Source: Trichoplax adhaerens
Taxonomy: Eukaryota > Placozoa > Uniplacotomia > Trichoplacea > Trichoplacidae
Assembly (NCBI RefSeq): GCF_000150275.1
Contig: NW_002060949.1
Span: 1,547,836-1,611,835, forward strand
DNA: 64,000 nt
Direction of reading: 5' to 3'
Part shown: in pieces, positions 13,301 to 26,400 of the stretch
Layout of the letters: each line of letters starts with the position of its first letter
How positions within the stretch are numbered: the first letter of the stretch is position 1
Program-made: the position numbers and the translations under genes
Notes under the pieces: generated by a model
What the model saw: only the letters and a program-made list of their open reading frames with translations
The model's database searches: none
What the model was told of the DNA's origin: nothing

Positions 13301-16300
13301 AAAAGGTTTGTTAACATTATCAAAGAAATGCATTATACACTTTTAGAAGATATGAATTACGTTATTGGAACTGCTACTGACCATCTATTTCTCCTAAATT
13401 CAATCGTAGATATCCGAATTCCCTTATACCAGTGCTTTGTTGTCAAGACTGTGGTCGATGTCATCGCTGTCTTACCGACTTTAAAGTAAATCTTTATTTT
13501 TTAAATGATTAAATACATTTTTATACTTTATCCGTTCAATTATAATATTCAAGTAAGTATAGTATTCATTACAGTAATGTGTTTGATGACCTTTGCTGAT
13601 TTTATTTCAGTGGTTGAATAATTTAATCATTTTCTTGTGTAGAAATGTTATTTACTTATGGTTATATTATTTCATATAGGTATTAATGGAAAGTTTAGAA
13701 TGTAAAAAACTAATTAATCGCTCGTTCTGGAGCGAAACTAGCAATATTATAAGCATTGGCTCTGTTTTACAAGCCTGTGGTGAATATGCTTGCAGTGCTA
13801 TTGGTGCAGTCTCACTAGACACAATCTATCCAAATAAATTTGAATTTTCAGTGGATGCGCCGTTGTCTTCCGTCTTTTACTTCTATTTTGGCTTAGTATC
13901 GGAGCATCATGATAGTAGATTACCTCCAGGATTTACTGATAAATCTATTGGCTTCTCTTTAATCGATAATAAACTTTTTATTAACGCTAAAGAAACCGAT
14001 TACAGTCACCATGATACATCATTTCAATTGGGATCACATAATAAACTTTCTTGTTGTTTAGATCGGATATCACAAACTGAGGTAATGGGATAACAGTAGG
14101 ATGTGAAATTTTCTGAACAGCTCACGAAATATTAATTCTCATTTATATTTAATAGTATTTCTGTGGCATGGTCTTCCTATTTTATTCTATTGATCCTTAG
14201 CTTCGTTATGTTTAAATTTTATTTTATTTTAGGTTCGCGTATCATTCGTAGTGGACAGTATCATTATCGCATCTTTTGTGCATGAATATCACAATCAAGG
14301 GTATTACCCAATGATATTTTGTTCTCATGACTGTTCTCGATTATTTATTCATTCAACTATACCTGCAGTAAGTGTTGAAATTAGATTTTAAGTTGGACTT
14401 ATAGCATTAAATATTATAAAGGGCAGATATATATGTCATTAATATACAGATATGACATATAATCTAATAATTGTGATCATTTTCCGACTCTTTCGCACGG
14501 CAGATTGACCAAGTAGGAAAGCGAGCTGCTATACCGGTATCAAAAAGGAAAAATTATGTTGATATTGGTGTAGTTATTAAAGACTACAGCAAATTGGTAA
14601 GCTGTACATACATTAAGACTAGTATTTTTTAATATTTTCTGTATCCAGACTACTGATGATTTTAGTGAAAACCGATGATATATCATCAATCAATGACATC
14701 AATCTCAAAATAAATACAGTAATAGCCTTAACAGCGTACTTTACATGGACTAAATATCGCAGTGGATTAGATTCCTATTTCATCAAGATTGTCGCTATAT
14801 TGACAGAATTCCCTCTAGATACAAAATATAAATATAAACTCATTTCCTGCGACCTTTCCTGATATAAAAAGATATATTAAAATATGTTACTCTCTAATTA
14901 TATAAAAAATGATAAGATTGTCTATATTAGATTAGAATAAAATTGATCAATGATGATTGCAGTCATTACAAGTCAATCGTATGCCAATTTAGCTACTAAA
15001 TTGCTATACTATATTAATTAAAAGATTGGACTTTGATTGATACACGATAGAAGAAAATAGAGATAATTAATTAAAAAAGTCAGGCACTGAGTTGCCTGCT
15101 TGAGGCAATTTACATCTACGTAGTTTACTGTATTTTCTTCTCTACGATATTCGTCTTTCATAAAATGGTTTTCACGATTGGAATAATCATATTTATTTTA
15201 GTAAAATTATAAACCAAACAAGAAATATGACCGCTAATTGTTATTTATTTAGAATACCAATTATATAGCATCTTCGATTGGAGAGATTGTTCATATATTA
15301 GAAAAGACAAATAATGACCACTATAAAGCGAAAAATTTATCTGAACAGAGCGGTTTAATTCCTATAGACTGCATCAAGGTTTTATCCTCAAATAGTATTA
15401 GATAAAGATTTTAATGATTGAATTTAATATCATTATCATAACCTCTACTACTAAATGACTAATTTCAGAAAATATTGGCCATTGAGAAAGCTAGCTTACA
15501 AAAAGGAGATTGGATAGAATTTTTTGATGCAGCTGATAAAAGCAATGCTGAGGTCCACATCCTTCAAGTGAGTGCTGTTAAATTGCAAGAAATTGATGTT
15601 GAAATCCAAGTAGACTTGCAAAAAAAAGAGAAGCGAACGATTCCTATTGACAGTCCTAATATCCATCCACTTGGATGGGCTCTCTCAACAAAATATGAAG
15701 TCACTTCACCTACAGGTCTTTACTTTAATACCATATCAGCAGAATTTAGATTTCTGAAGGACTTGAGTTTTGTTCATTTAAGCTAAAGTATACTCTATCC
15801 TCTTATTAAACTAAACATGTCCCTTTATTTTCATTTGATATAGGTTATGTCTCCAAACTTACTAACGCTATTAGTGACGGTAAACTCTATTATAAGGGTC
15901 AACGAGTTGAAATAAAGTATTCCAGTAGTTGGTATAAAGGAACTGTGTTAAAGACGAGATATTGCGATACATTCAAGGTATGATAAATAAATGCAATATG
16001 ATAGCTTGCAGAATTGATATACAAACTTGATAAACTGTTAGAGAATTTCAATCGAGATATAAGTTTGATCTACTAGTGGTGTAGTTGATTTATATATAGG
16101 ATCTTTTCCATACCTTATTCACGTAAGGATTGAAAATGTGATATCTTTAATAGACGAGTTATGTGGATTCAGAATGGCATAGCGTAGCCAGAGTAAATTA
16201 ATTACTAGCATGAACCACAAGAAGTTTTCTTTTAGTATTTCGTATTTGTGATGGAGGGTTCAATATCTCAGAGTATTGAGATTTAGTCGCCATTTACAAT

Positions 16301-18344
16301 TATTACACCAAAGGGTTTATAAAAGTTATGCTTTATTGTAGGTTAGTAATGTGAAGTACAGTGAGGTAGTTACGGTAGATCAGCGTGCAAGCTGTCGTGA
16401 GTAACGAGTAGAAGTATTAGACTGTGAGAGGCAAACTAGAAGACTAACTGAGAGGCTAACGAACTCTGAGGTAGAAATCGCCGGTATTTATAGTTTTAAA
16501 GATAGAGCACATGCAGAGAATAGGATTGTGGAATTAGATACAACATATACCATAACAGGTTACAAAATAGCAGATGATTGTAGAAAAAAGCGAGTACCCT
16601 AATAACTAAATACAGTAGTCTATATATGAGTGTAGAGTAAGCGGACTGTAGATCTGTCTAAATATTAGAGCAATACAACATGTCTATATTTAAGAGTAGA
16701 ATATAGTTACAGTATATTCTAAATACACTACAATATTAATTGCTCCGGCATATTAACATGCAGTATAAAGGCTATTTATGCATAGAAGCACTAAACCCTA
16801 AAATCTTTCTCAGGTAAATCGATGCATTCAGAACACTATAAGGCAATCAAAATAAATCAATAGCGCGGATTATTAGAAGATTTGTTCTAGTACTCTCTAC
16901 TGATAGATACAGTTTACTAAGAAACAGTATAAAGCCTTTTGCAATATACAGCGATTAAATACTTTAGTCTTTTCAGACAATTCCATGTGTTTAATCTTTA
17001 ACTGTATTATGTAGCTAAGGTAAATTAATAGACAGACCATGCATGATTTTCTTCTAGTAGGCTATGCTAATAATTACAGTAAGCTAACATATAAAGCTAT
17101 TGTATAGAATGATTATGTATTTATTGTATATGAGCACAGCTTTATTGATTTAGTTAAGCATCAAAGTACTTTCCAACTCCTTGCTGTATCGAGAATACAC
17201 ATCTTATACTGTATATGCTATTCTAAGTACATATTAATCTACATAATACTATGTTAGGCTACAGTGCTGCATCATAATATGAAAGTAGCACTTCGTCTTA
17301 ATTATGTATAAATTGTATGTATGTATAGATATACGTCTAATTAGTTATACCATGGCTATACAATTACACGTTAATTACATATACTCGTACGTAAATCTTA
17401 ATAGCGTTTTTCACTACAATATTAAAGTTATTTTTCAGACAAATGCATCAGTAATAATATACAGCTGTCAAAGAAGATTATCATGCAAAAATTGTATCTA
17501 TGGATTTGTAACTGTAAATGTTGTCAACAATAATAAATGCTATTAAATTGGCGCATATAAAATACGAAAATACACGTATGCTGTTATAAGTAAATGATTA
17601 AAATTCTTTCATTCGTTGCTGAAATCATTTTTTATCAGATTCATTACGATGGCTGGCAAGATTCTTATGATGAGACGATAAGTCGAGAAGTATTAAGGGG
17701 TAGAGATAAGACAGCAATTTCACCCGATACTCCTATTAAAGTTGGCGATAAGGTGGAGGCTAAGTGGCATTCTACTTGGTATAAAGCAACAATTTTGCAG
17801 TGTTTCGAGAAAGAACAGGCAGCCTTCGTTAGATATGATGGTTATAGCTCCAGCTGGGATACTTGGTTCTCCGGTGATAGTCTTAAACCGTTAAAATCAA
17901 AGGATGATAGCGAAGGTAATAAAACTATAGACAATGCTTATCAGAATTTTGATAACGTAATTGCATCCTATCCTTCGTCCCATTATATATTTCTGATACA
18001 TAATGTAAATGACTATTGAATAATATCAGAGCGTAAAGGAAAACCATTAAATCTTATTGAATGTATACAAGCTGAAAATGGACGTCCAGCTCCGTGCTAC
18101 GCCTTTAATGAGGTTTGCATTTGCTTTCATTATTTCATATATTGGTACTTTATATATTTTGATACTTTATATATGTGTTATACTAAATGAAAATGTAAGT
18201 ATATAGCTATTATTCATTCTCGTTTCTGCTTTTAAATAGGAGCAAATAAGAATTAATCCAAAAAACTATCAATCTTGTCGTAGTATTCAAGGAAATTACT
18301 CAGGTTTGAAAGAAGATAATCGTATCCTAATATTCTACAACTAA
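7386..18344 (+). CDS. ROCO A: LRR-Roc-COR-SPRY-SH3-MBT-Tudor-knot protein (23 exons)
   Basis: Exons: 7386-7490, 7737-7775, 7819-8282, 8412-8577, 8955-9056, 9258-9418, 9794-9923, 10059-10298, 10618-10737, 11055-11183, 11723-12094, 12799-12958, 13227-13305, 13410-13485, 13680-14081, 14233-14367, 14504-14596, 15253-15378, 15469-15715, 15844-15977, 17639-17915, 18030-18112, 18240-18344. Phases agree throughout; they sum to 1,314 codons plus stop. Order by rough residue: Cys-type LRRs (50-180); Roc (205-390) with P-loop GNRGVGKST, but no recognisable DxxG and THxD changed to THAE; COR (390-680); Cys/His cluster (725-780); SPRY-like (785-960); SH3 (975-1033, EIVHILEK then LIPIDCIK); MBT-like (IHPLGW, about 1105); two Tudor-knots (SSSWYKGTVL with IHYDGW, and HSTWYKATIL with VRYDGY). 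ROCO proteins are GTPase scaffolds; substrates cannot be read here. Exon 2 is the least certain. The last exon also has a possible donor at 18304, phase-compatible with the exons at 19043 onward. Confidence 0.8.
11440..11680. repeat. Two-copy direct repeat, period about 133 bp, within a ROCO A intron
   Basis: Two diverged copies share the order TAACTTTG, then an AATTATTGGC-like word, then TTTAAA, then ACTATTGAAT, then a TAATAAT tail. They lie between exons 10 and 11 of ROCO A. Confidence 0.55.
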
Positions 18345-19042
18345 GGTTACTTAATTTAGCGCTAATTTTTTATATCTATTAGCTGTACTACTAATAATGC
18401 TATCTCAGACACTGACCTAAACTATGATTATATGCCTACAATATATCAACTTAGAAAACTTTGTATATCATCTTTTTGCTTCATATGACGGATATTCTGC
18501 TTAGACGACAATATTAGCCCTTAATATAAAGATGATACAATAACGCCCGTGTTTAAAGAATATTCAGGGTGACAGAAATATTTTACTTCTGACTTTCAAC
18601 GTAATGAGCAGAACATCGATTACTTTTTATCGTTATCAGTAGATCGAGTTGTAATACTAATCTAGTTCGAGCCCTCCAAGTAATTGCATTGTAGCAGTTA
18701 ATTTACATTATTAAGAGTAGATTAAGTTTCAATCAGATAGCTTAAGTCCTTTGAATAGTAAAATATTTTGCAACAGCTGTACTTTAGATTGATATGAAAG
18801 CTCTCAGAGTATTTACTTCGTATATTGTAATTTCGTAGCGCCTACTATTCGTTGGTAGAATAGATCGAGTTCAAACTATCCAAGTGATTTGCTTTGCATA
18901 CACACAATTAAATTAGATATCTAATAGTTACTGTAAGTTCTCCGAGTACAAATTATATTGCCATAGAAATTGCTTTATATTATTACGTTTACATGAATTT
19001 TTCAAGAAACAAAAGTCTTATGCAATTATTATTAACTGTTAG
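18345..19042. other. Spacer or intron between ROCO A and the helical exons
   Basis: No coding exon was found. Two diverged copies of a short segment occur near 18645-18700 and 18860-18900 (GATCGAGTT, then CCAAGTaATT/CCAAGTGATT). I found no first exon for the following coding segment here. That supports the idea that its upstream exon is the last exon of ROCO A. Confidence 0.4.
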
Positions 19043-20397
19043 TGATCGAGAGACTGTCAGAAAGAAACTTAGCTATCGTTCTGAAAGAGATACTGGATGC
19101 TAGACGGTGGCAATATCCTATTATGATGTTAACATTACCAGAATTTACTGATTTAATCCAATTAAGCTGCCCTATGCTGTCCCAGTTACAATATTGCCAA
19201 AGTTCAGTTGTTCACTGCTTATGCTATTCTCCAGGTAAATCGAAATAAATTTTTCTAGACAATTTTAAATCACATCTAGCCCTACGCTACATATATTCTC
19301 ATAATATCGCCCTACCCTAAATATTCTATGACAATTTAGCTAGTAAAAAATGCCGACCAATTTATCACAGGGTAGTACGTATTGGTTTACTTATTATGTA
19401 TTCTTAATTATATGCATTCTATGTAGGATTTCAACGTGGAATATCTCCGGCATTAGACCTGCATTTTCTTGCTAAGGAAGGTGATAAACTGGCTAAGAAA
19501 ATTAATTTTTTAAATCCTAGCCAAGAAGATGCTCCTCTTCTGTGGTTTATAACGACCCTTTGCAAAACTTCTGCAATGGTATAAAAAATTACTTGATACA
19601 GTATTTGTGTTGTCTGAGCTAGAAATACTTAACCTTCAAATAGTAATTAAAAAATTTTTCTCATATTTATGGTAATTGCACATTCTTGTAAATTTTCAGG
19701 ATTTAGTTGCCAGTACTGACGTTGCTGATGCGTTAGTAGGTACTAGCCTGGGACAAAACCCTGGTTTATCATTTCATCAAGTAAGGGCTGCACCTGTCTA
19801 CACATTATTACATTTATGTGTATACCAATAGCATCATTTACCTTTGGACCTGCAATTTAAAAATTTTTTAATCTTGTATCTATTCAGAAGTACTATTAAC
19901 AAAGCTATAGCGAATAAGTTTAACAATTATATATTTTAATTTAGATCCAAAGGGCAATCAGGGAAACTATTGATATGATTAAAGCTCAAACCCAATTTAG
20001 CATGTATTGCTACAATTTATTAGATAGAGCTTCCCGGCTACGGAAGGAAATCAAAGACAGCATTATGGTAAACGAGACTTAAACATACAATTATGAGAGA
20101 AACGTCACGTAGGACGAATAGACTATAATGGCAATACTTTCAAGTTATATGATAATTTAGCCACCATTAAGGAACGAAAAATCAATAATAGTTTTAGCCT
20201 TTACGTGTGGCTATTAAATTTCACACACTCATAAAGATTTGATCTATTTATAATTTTAACTTAATGTATAGGAAATAGCGGAATATTCACCACGAACTGC
20301 AGATAAATCTCATAGCCTTTTAAACAAGTATGATACTGGATATGGGCGCATTTTTGCATGTAACATTCACCATCAAGCAACTTTAAGCAGCAATTAA
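19043..20397 (+). CDS. Helical coding segment between the two ROCO parts (5 exons, ends in TAA)
   Basis: Exons: 19043-19234, 19427-19578, 19700-19780, 19945-20067 and 20272-20397. All are phase-consistent with good donors and acceptors, and together encode about 224 residues that I cannot assign to a family. The sequence is largely helical in character. The first exon enters in phase 1 and I saw no initiator exon in front of it; the alternative donor at 18304 in ROCO A supplies exactly that phase. The frame stops at TAA 20395-20397, after the residues LSSN. The same frame then continues as QLEHFP and ATG 20416 of ROCO B. It is therefore either the true C terminus of ROCO A or the N-terminal region of ROCO B interrupted by one stop. 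Confidence 0.6.
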
Positions 20398-20415
20398 CAA
20401 TTAGAACATTTCCCT

Positions 20416-23400
20416 ATGTCACAGTGTACTTCTATGCCGACTTTGACTTATATTAACTTTTCTGATAATTGTATTACTCATCTACCAGCAGAATTCTTTC
20501 AGACATTTACTCAACTTCTGTCCTTGAACTTGAACGGAAATTTACTCTCTTGTTTACCTAAAGGGATTAGTAAATTGAAAAAATTAAAATATTTGAATTT
20601 ATCCAACAATAAATTGACCGATTTGCCCGACGATTTCAAAGATTGCAGTCGAAATTTGCAGGAGTTAAATCTTGCCAGCAATTACTTAACATCTTTACCT
20701 AATTATATTGGCAGCTTTATAAGCCTATTGGAGCTTGATCTTAGCTATAATCTCATTTCATCTTTACCCACCTCTCTATGCCGATTAACATCGTTAATAA
20801 CCTTAAATTTAGCAGGTCATCAACTCAAAGTACTACCATCGGGCTTAGATCAGTTATCATTATTGAAAAATTTAAATTTAAGTGGCATGCCAGTCATGGA
20901 GATTACTGAAGCATCGGTTTTACATCGAAATAACATGAGGGTTACATTAACCAAAGGTCAACCGAATCGACCTGTTAACGGATATGATAACGATGTAAGT
21001 AAATACAATATTCAAACGAATCTAATATAAAATTTTGGGTACCGTTACAATACAAGATATCATACAAGTATCGCTCGTATATGGTATCTCAAGGAGTATT
21101 AACCATTATTAACTTATTAACAGGATTATATAGATCTCTTTCAAGCTTGTGATGAAGATGGCAATCATGTTCTGGATTATCTAGAGTTAAATAAGCTGAA
21201 TAACCTGCTATTTACTAAAATTGTCCGTTTGAACGAAATGTTTGATGAGAATAATGACAATCAGCAAAATGCATGGCCAATATTGGGACTTAAGAATCTG
21301 GAGAATTTAACGCTAGATTACTTGCCTATAAGATCAATCCCTGAAGATTTTGGAAACTGTTTAACCAATTTGAAAACATTAAGTTTACGCCATTGCTTAC
21401 TATTGGAATCGTTACCAGCATCATTAGGGGGATTGCATCTAACAAAGCTAGAAATTGTTGGTACAGAAAAAATGAGAACTCCGCCACCTGAAATCACAGC
21501 TAGAGGATTAAATTCAGTGATGGCCTACTTAAAGCGCTTATCATATGGATCATCAGAATGTAAGCGTACCAAACTTATGATGGTAGGACTTGGAGGAGCT
21601 GGCAAAACTAGGTATAAAGGCGTATACATCTTATATAGTTTTATAGTAATCTTAACTGAATTTATAACATCTACTATGGCCGCGAAATTACGTTACTGAT
21701 ACTGTATATTTGTTCTATTCTTGCTATCATTTGTCCGGTGTATATATATACTTGTCTAATGTCTATCTTAATTCATTAATATTATTACATAAATACCTGA
21801 TAAATTTATGCCAGTAATTAGTTCTTGCCTCTTAAGGCAGTTATTAGTATAGTGTAAAATATGACAGAAATTTACCAATGACATTTTTTAATTAAAATTT
21901 TTTCCAGTCTGTCTCGGTCGTTAAGATCAGCTTCCTTTAGTGATAAAACAACTGGTGAAGAAGCCATTACTGATGGAATTGATATTGCCATTTGGACTGT
22001 TGAAACACCTGATAAACAAAAAATTGAATATAGTTTATGGGATTTCGCAGGACAGACATTATATTATAATACACATCAGGTTAGAATAGAATTAATTTGA
22101 AATAGCTTATCTTTATTAACTAATTAATATACAGTATTCTCTGATAACAGACATACTATACGTTGCAATGATAAAACTTAATGATAATATCTTAATATTA
22201 TTTATTATCCATATATAGTTTTTCTTATCCAATCGTGCAGTGTACCTGCTGGTTTGGAATACACGTCTTGGCTACGAGCATGCTGGTTTGGAATTTTGGC
22301 TTAGCTCTATATCTTGTCATGCCCCAGAAGCTCCGATTTTTGTTGTTGGTACACATTGTGATAAAGTAAGTACGGAAGAAAATGAAAACTAAAATAGACC
22401 AGAAGTTAAACTATCAAAATTTTATTAGTATTAATTGTAAAGTAAGCTTTAGTTCTGAACAATTAACAAGGTTGAAAAAAGTGAAATACCAAAAGGTCGC
22501 CTCCAAAAGTTTTATCCGCAGATCCAAGGCTTTTTTACAGTTAGCTCAGCAACTGGCCAAGTTAGTATTATAGATTAGCAGTGCCCTAATGAATTCATTA
22601 TAGGAACAAAATCTTTGACTTTTACTAAATCGCATTCTTTAGACCTTCCTAAAAACTTTGTCATAGAGCGATACCACGATAGAGTCAATTAGTAAACTGG
22701 AAGGCATAAATAGTCTCTAATTACATAATTAAATTTCTAGTTTATCTTCGTCGTAAACGATATCATTTTTCAATTTACGGAGCAAGTTTTGCATCATCTG
22801 GTCTTGTAAGTCCAATTATTTTGATACCTTTAGGGCATCCAAAAACTTTATGGCGATTTAATCGCTGTTACGTTGAAGCAAAAGTACATGGGTGAAAAAA
22901 TTCCAAACATTTGGTTGGAGTATGAGAACTCTATTATAAGGTGAAATAGTTTGGAAGTCCTGTAAATTAAATTCATTATGAGATGTAAATATAGAAATTA
23001 CTTAAAATAATTTTCCAGTAAGAGGTTTACTATCAGGCTTAATCTTTGATATTTGCCTATTCTAGATAAGCTTTAGATGGTACATGACTTTACATTTATA
23101 AAAATGAAAATATTAATATATTAAATCGTTAAATAAATTAATAGCTGCCGTAATAGGAGTAGTGTCCTATCGTGGAAGGAGATAACAGAAATTGCTTGCA
23201 ACCATGGAATTTTCCAAGATGATGAAGTAATTTCTATATGATAATTAATTGGATTCTCATGTATGTGTTTGAAACTGAAATTTATAGAGATAGTAAAACA
23301 ACAAATCTCCTTCTCGGTTGCCCTCTTTAGCATCTTAAGTAGTTCAGTGACATCCCATTTTAATTACCGTAAAGCAAGTGTAGAAACAGCTTTGCAGTAT

Positions 23401-26400
23401 TGCTTATACATGAACCAACGCCAATTTGATTAGGTATACAAATAAATAGCATACGCATTATGAAAATAAACCTCATGTTTAATCATAGGAGAGAGCATGT
23501 GAAAACACGAGCAGTTTAATGGAGTCCGTTGTGTAACTCGGAATGCTAACAATTGCTCATCATCAACTACAGTAATCGCATATTTCCATTGCATTAACTA
23601 TATAGACATAAAATTAGACTAAAATATGCGCAGATAATATTAGAAAAATTACCATTACCTAAATGCGATCGATACTAATCAACTACTTCTATACGTTATT
23701 AACTATCACTTCTTAATTAAAATTATTACGATATGTTATTAGATTCGCGAAGCTGTCAAGTTACTAACAGATCTTGGATCAATCCAACATTTCGATACGG
23801 AAATGTTAAGAGAGGTAGTTGTAATCAATCCTCAGTGGATTGTAGATGTTATGGCTTGCGTTGTATCGGTCCACGATAGCCCTATAAAGGTAATTATGTA
23901 AGGGAAATCAACCATTACCTTTTAAAATATTTAACTTACAGTTATACCTATCGGCAACTTCTATCTAACAGTGAATGTTGTAACTGAATTCATGTTTGCA
24001 TTGCTTCTTATTAATGGTAAAAGACCGACTTCATATAATTCATTATTTTATAGAATGGTCGATTTCATCATAGTGACATGCAAAAGATTTGGTCAAAATA
24101 TAATTCCAACTTACATAAATGGTTATTGGGCCTGACTGAACAATTCGATCTAAGCTTCTCACTACCTAATAAAAGCACTAATTTAGTTCCATGCTTGTTA
24201 AACGATGATGACGAAGAAGTAAGTATTTTATTTTTCAATACAAGTGCTTGAAAGTTTTAAAAATCGGATGCAAATTATAAGATTGAATCCAAACTTGTTT
24301 TATTTCACGTTCTTCAAATTTTACTTCGTTATTAGACTGATGATTTAGATAAAGAAACCTTAGAAATGGACGGTATGAAGGAAACTAAAATGGTTTATAC
24401 TTTTCAGTATCTGCCAGCAGGTTTATTTAATCGACTGCAGGTATGACCATGTTATAACGTTACTTTTCACATCCAGCTATAGTTAAAAGGATTTAGAATT
24501 TTGATGAACGAATCATAACATTAGGTCATAATGCAAATTTTGTTACTTTGTAAATGTTAGGTTCGGCTATGTGAATTTACTGAAGACCAAACTATTAGCA
24601 AGCGAGGATCCAAATTAAAGAAGAATGGAAATTTTGCCGTCTTAAAACAATCAGAGTTAGTGATATAGCTAAAATTTCTTGTTTGACCTTTTTAGATATT
24701 AGATTAAACCTTTCATGGCTGTCATGTGAGAAATTAATTTTTTATATAGTCTTTTGAAACTCATATGGTCTCAAATAGCTAAAATTTCCCATTTAATTCT
24801 TTCTAGACTTGAAATTAAGAGTTTTTTAGTTCTATTTAAATGTATTGATTTATTTATAAGTACTTAGCCTCAAGGTAAAACTTGCATTATCAAGATTTAT
24901 CAGAATTTCACGTTTAATCTTCTCTAGAAGCAGAGTTAAAAGTTTTGCTTACTTGAAAGCAATAGATTTATTTATATACAGTTCATTTAAGATAGTAAAT
25001 ATAATGTAAAAGAAAACAATCTATCAATTTACTGACATCTCCCAATCTATATGACTAACATTACTACCTTATCGATAATATCATGAATACCGAAATTAGG
25101 GCATTAAAATACGAGTATTGATTACAGTCGCACTCGGCTAACAGCCAGATTTACTGGAATTATTTAAGATTTCTTAGTAAATAAGAGTTTGATAATTAGC
25201 ATTTAATTATATCTGGAACATTCATACGCCTATAATCACAAATTGCCTTCCTTGCGACAACTGAAATTATATGTCCAAAATTAGAATTTCATTTTAATTT
25301 ATTTGCACACTTATCAGTTTGAAATTCACTCATAATCAGCTGTTTACGAGTTAATGACGAATTACCATGCGTTTGCTTACCTTCTTGTGTCATAAGAGAT
25401 TACTCACCTTTAATAACTGGAATTATTGATCAGAGAATGATTTAAGATTATAAAGTATACTTACTGATCTATTTATTTCATATAATGGCAATAGAAATAA
25501 CTTAATAGACCTTAACGTCAATGGTTTACGACCTGAAAATATGCTGTATCTAGTCAATGAGGTTTTGGAATCGTTAACTGCAGACGCTTTTCATGGCGTT
25601 CATTTTTACTATTTGGTACCTTGCCCTCACTGTTTACAAAATGTAAAGTTAACAAGTTTTATTTACTTTAGAGCTAGATTATAATTGAGTTTTGAAATGT
25701 TAAATGCTAATATGAGATCATGTTTTTGCATGATGGCGTAGGGATCTCGCGATCCATCCATGTTTTCTTCTAAGCGAATACGTAGGGCAAGAGAAGTCAA
25801 GGCGATATTTCTGCAATGCGATGCCAATTTCCATACAGTTTCCATTTCAGAGTTAGAAAGTATGGCATTATTTCTACTTAAAACTATGTTATAACTTAAT
25901 CTTGTGATCCTGATTACACAAATTTTGCAAGATGGAGATGCTTGAATGCATACTAAGATTATAAATACAATATATATACTATATTTGATACCAAAATCAA
26001 GGAATCTTACCACCAACATCCAGTGATGAATTCGACGTTCACTTACAAAATGCAATGCAAGGCTTGGATGCTTTAAGCGATAGTATTATGACAGACGTAT
26101 ACGTAAGTTACTGCGAAGATGATTTACCTGCAGAAGAAAATTCTAATGAAACATTACATGTCAAGAGACTGATGAAATCACTAGAGGGTGAAGGCTATAA
26201 ATGGTAAACAGAATAGCGATTTTAATAATACTCTCCAGTAAAATGAAATATTAAGAGTTTCTACATAGAAAACAGATGTTGGCTAATGTCATTTAATATT
26301 TAAAATTAATTTATGATTAAGCTATTCTCTAAGAATACGTTGCTTTTTATTGCTCCTGTGAACAAAGTGTTTCTAATAAAAATCTTACCTTTATTAACTC

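Noticed and set aside
14656-14862. 68-codon plus-strand ORF between exons 17 and 18 of ROCO A
   Set aside because: Including it breaks the SH3 domain, which joins exactly between 14596 and 15253, and the phase does not fit.
25663-26055. 130-codon minus-strand ORF
   Set aside because: It is antisense to two phase-linked exons of ROCO B (25742-25851 and 26024-26203) whose protein matches the family.
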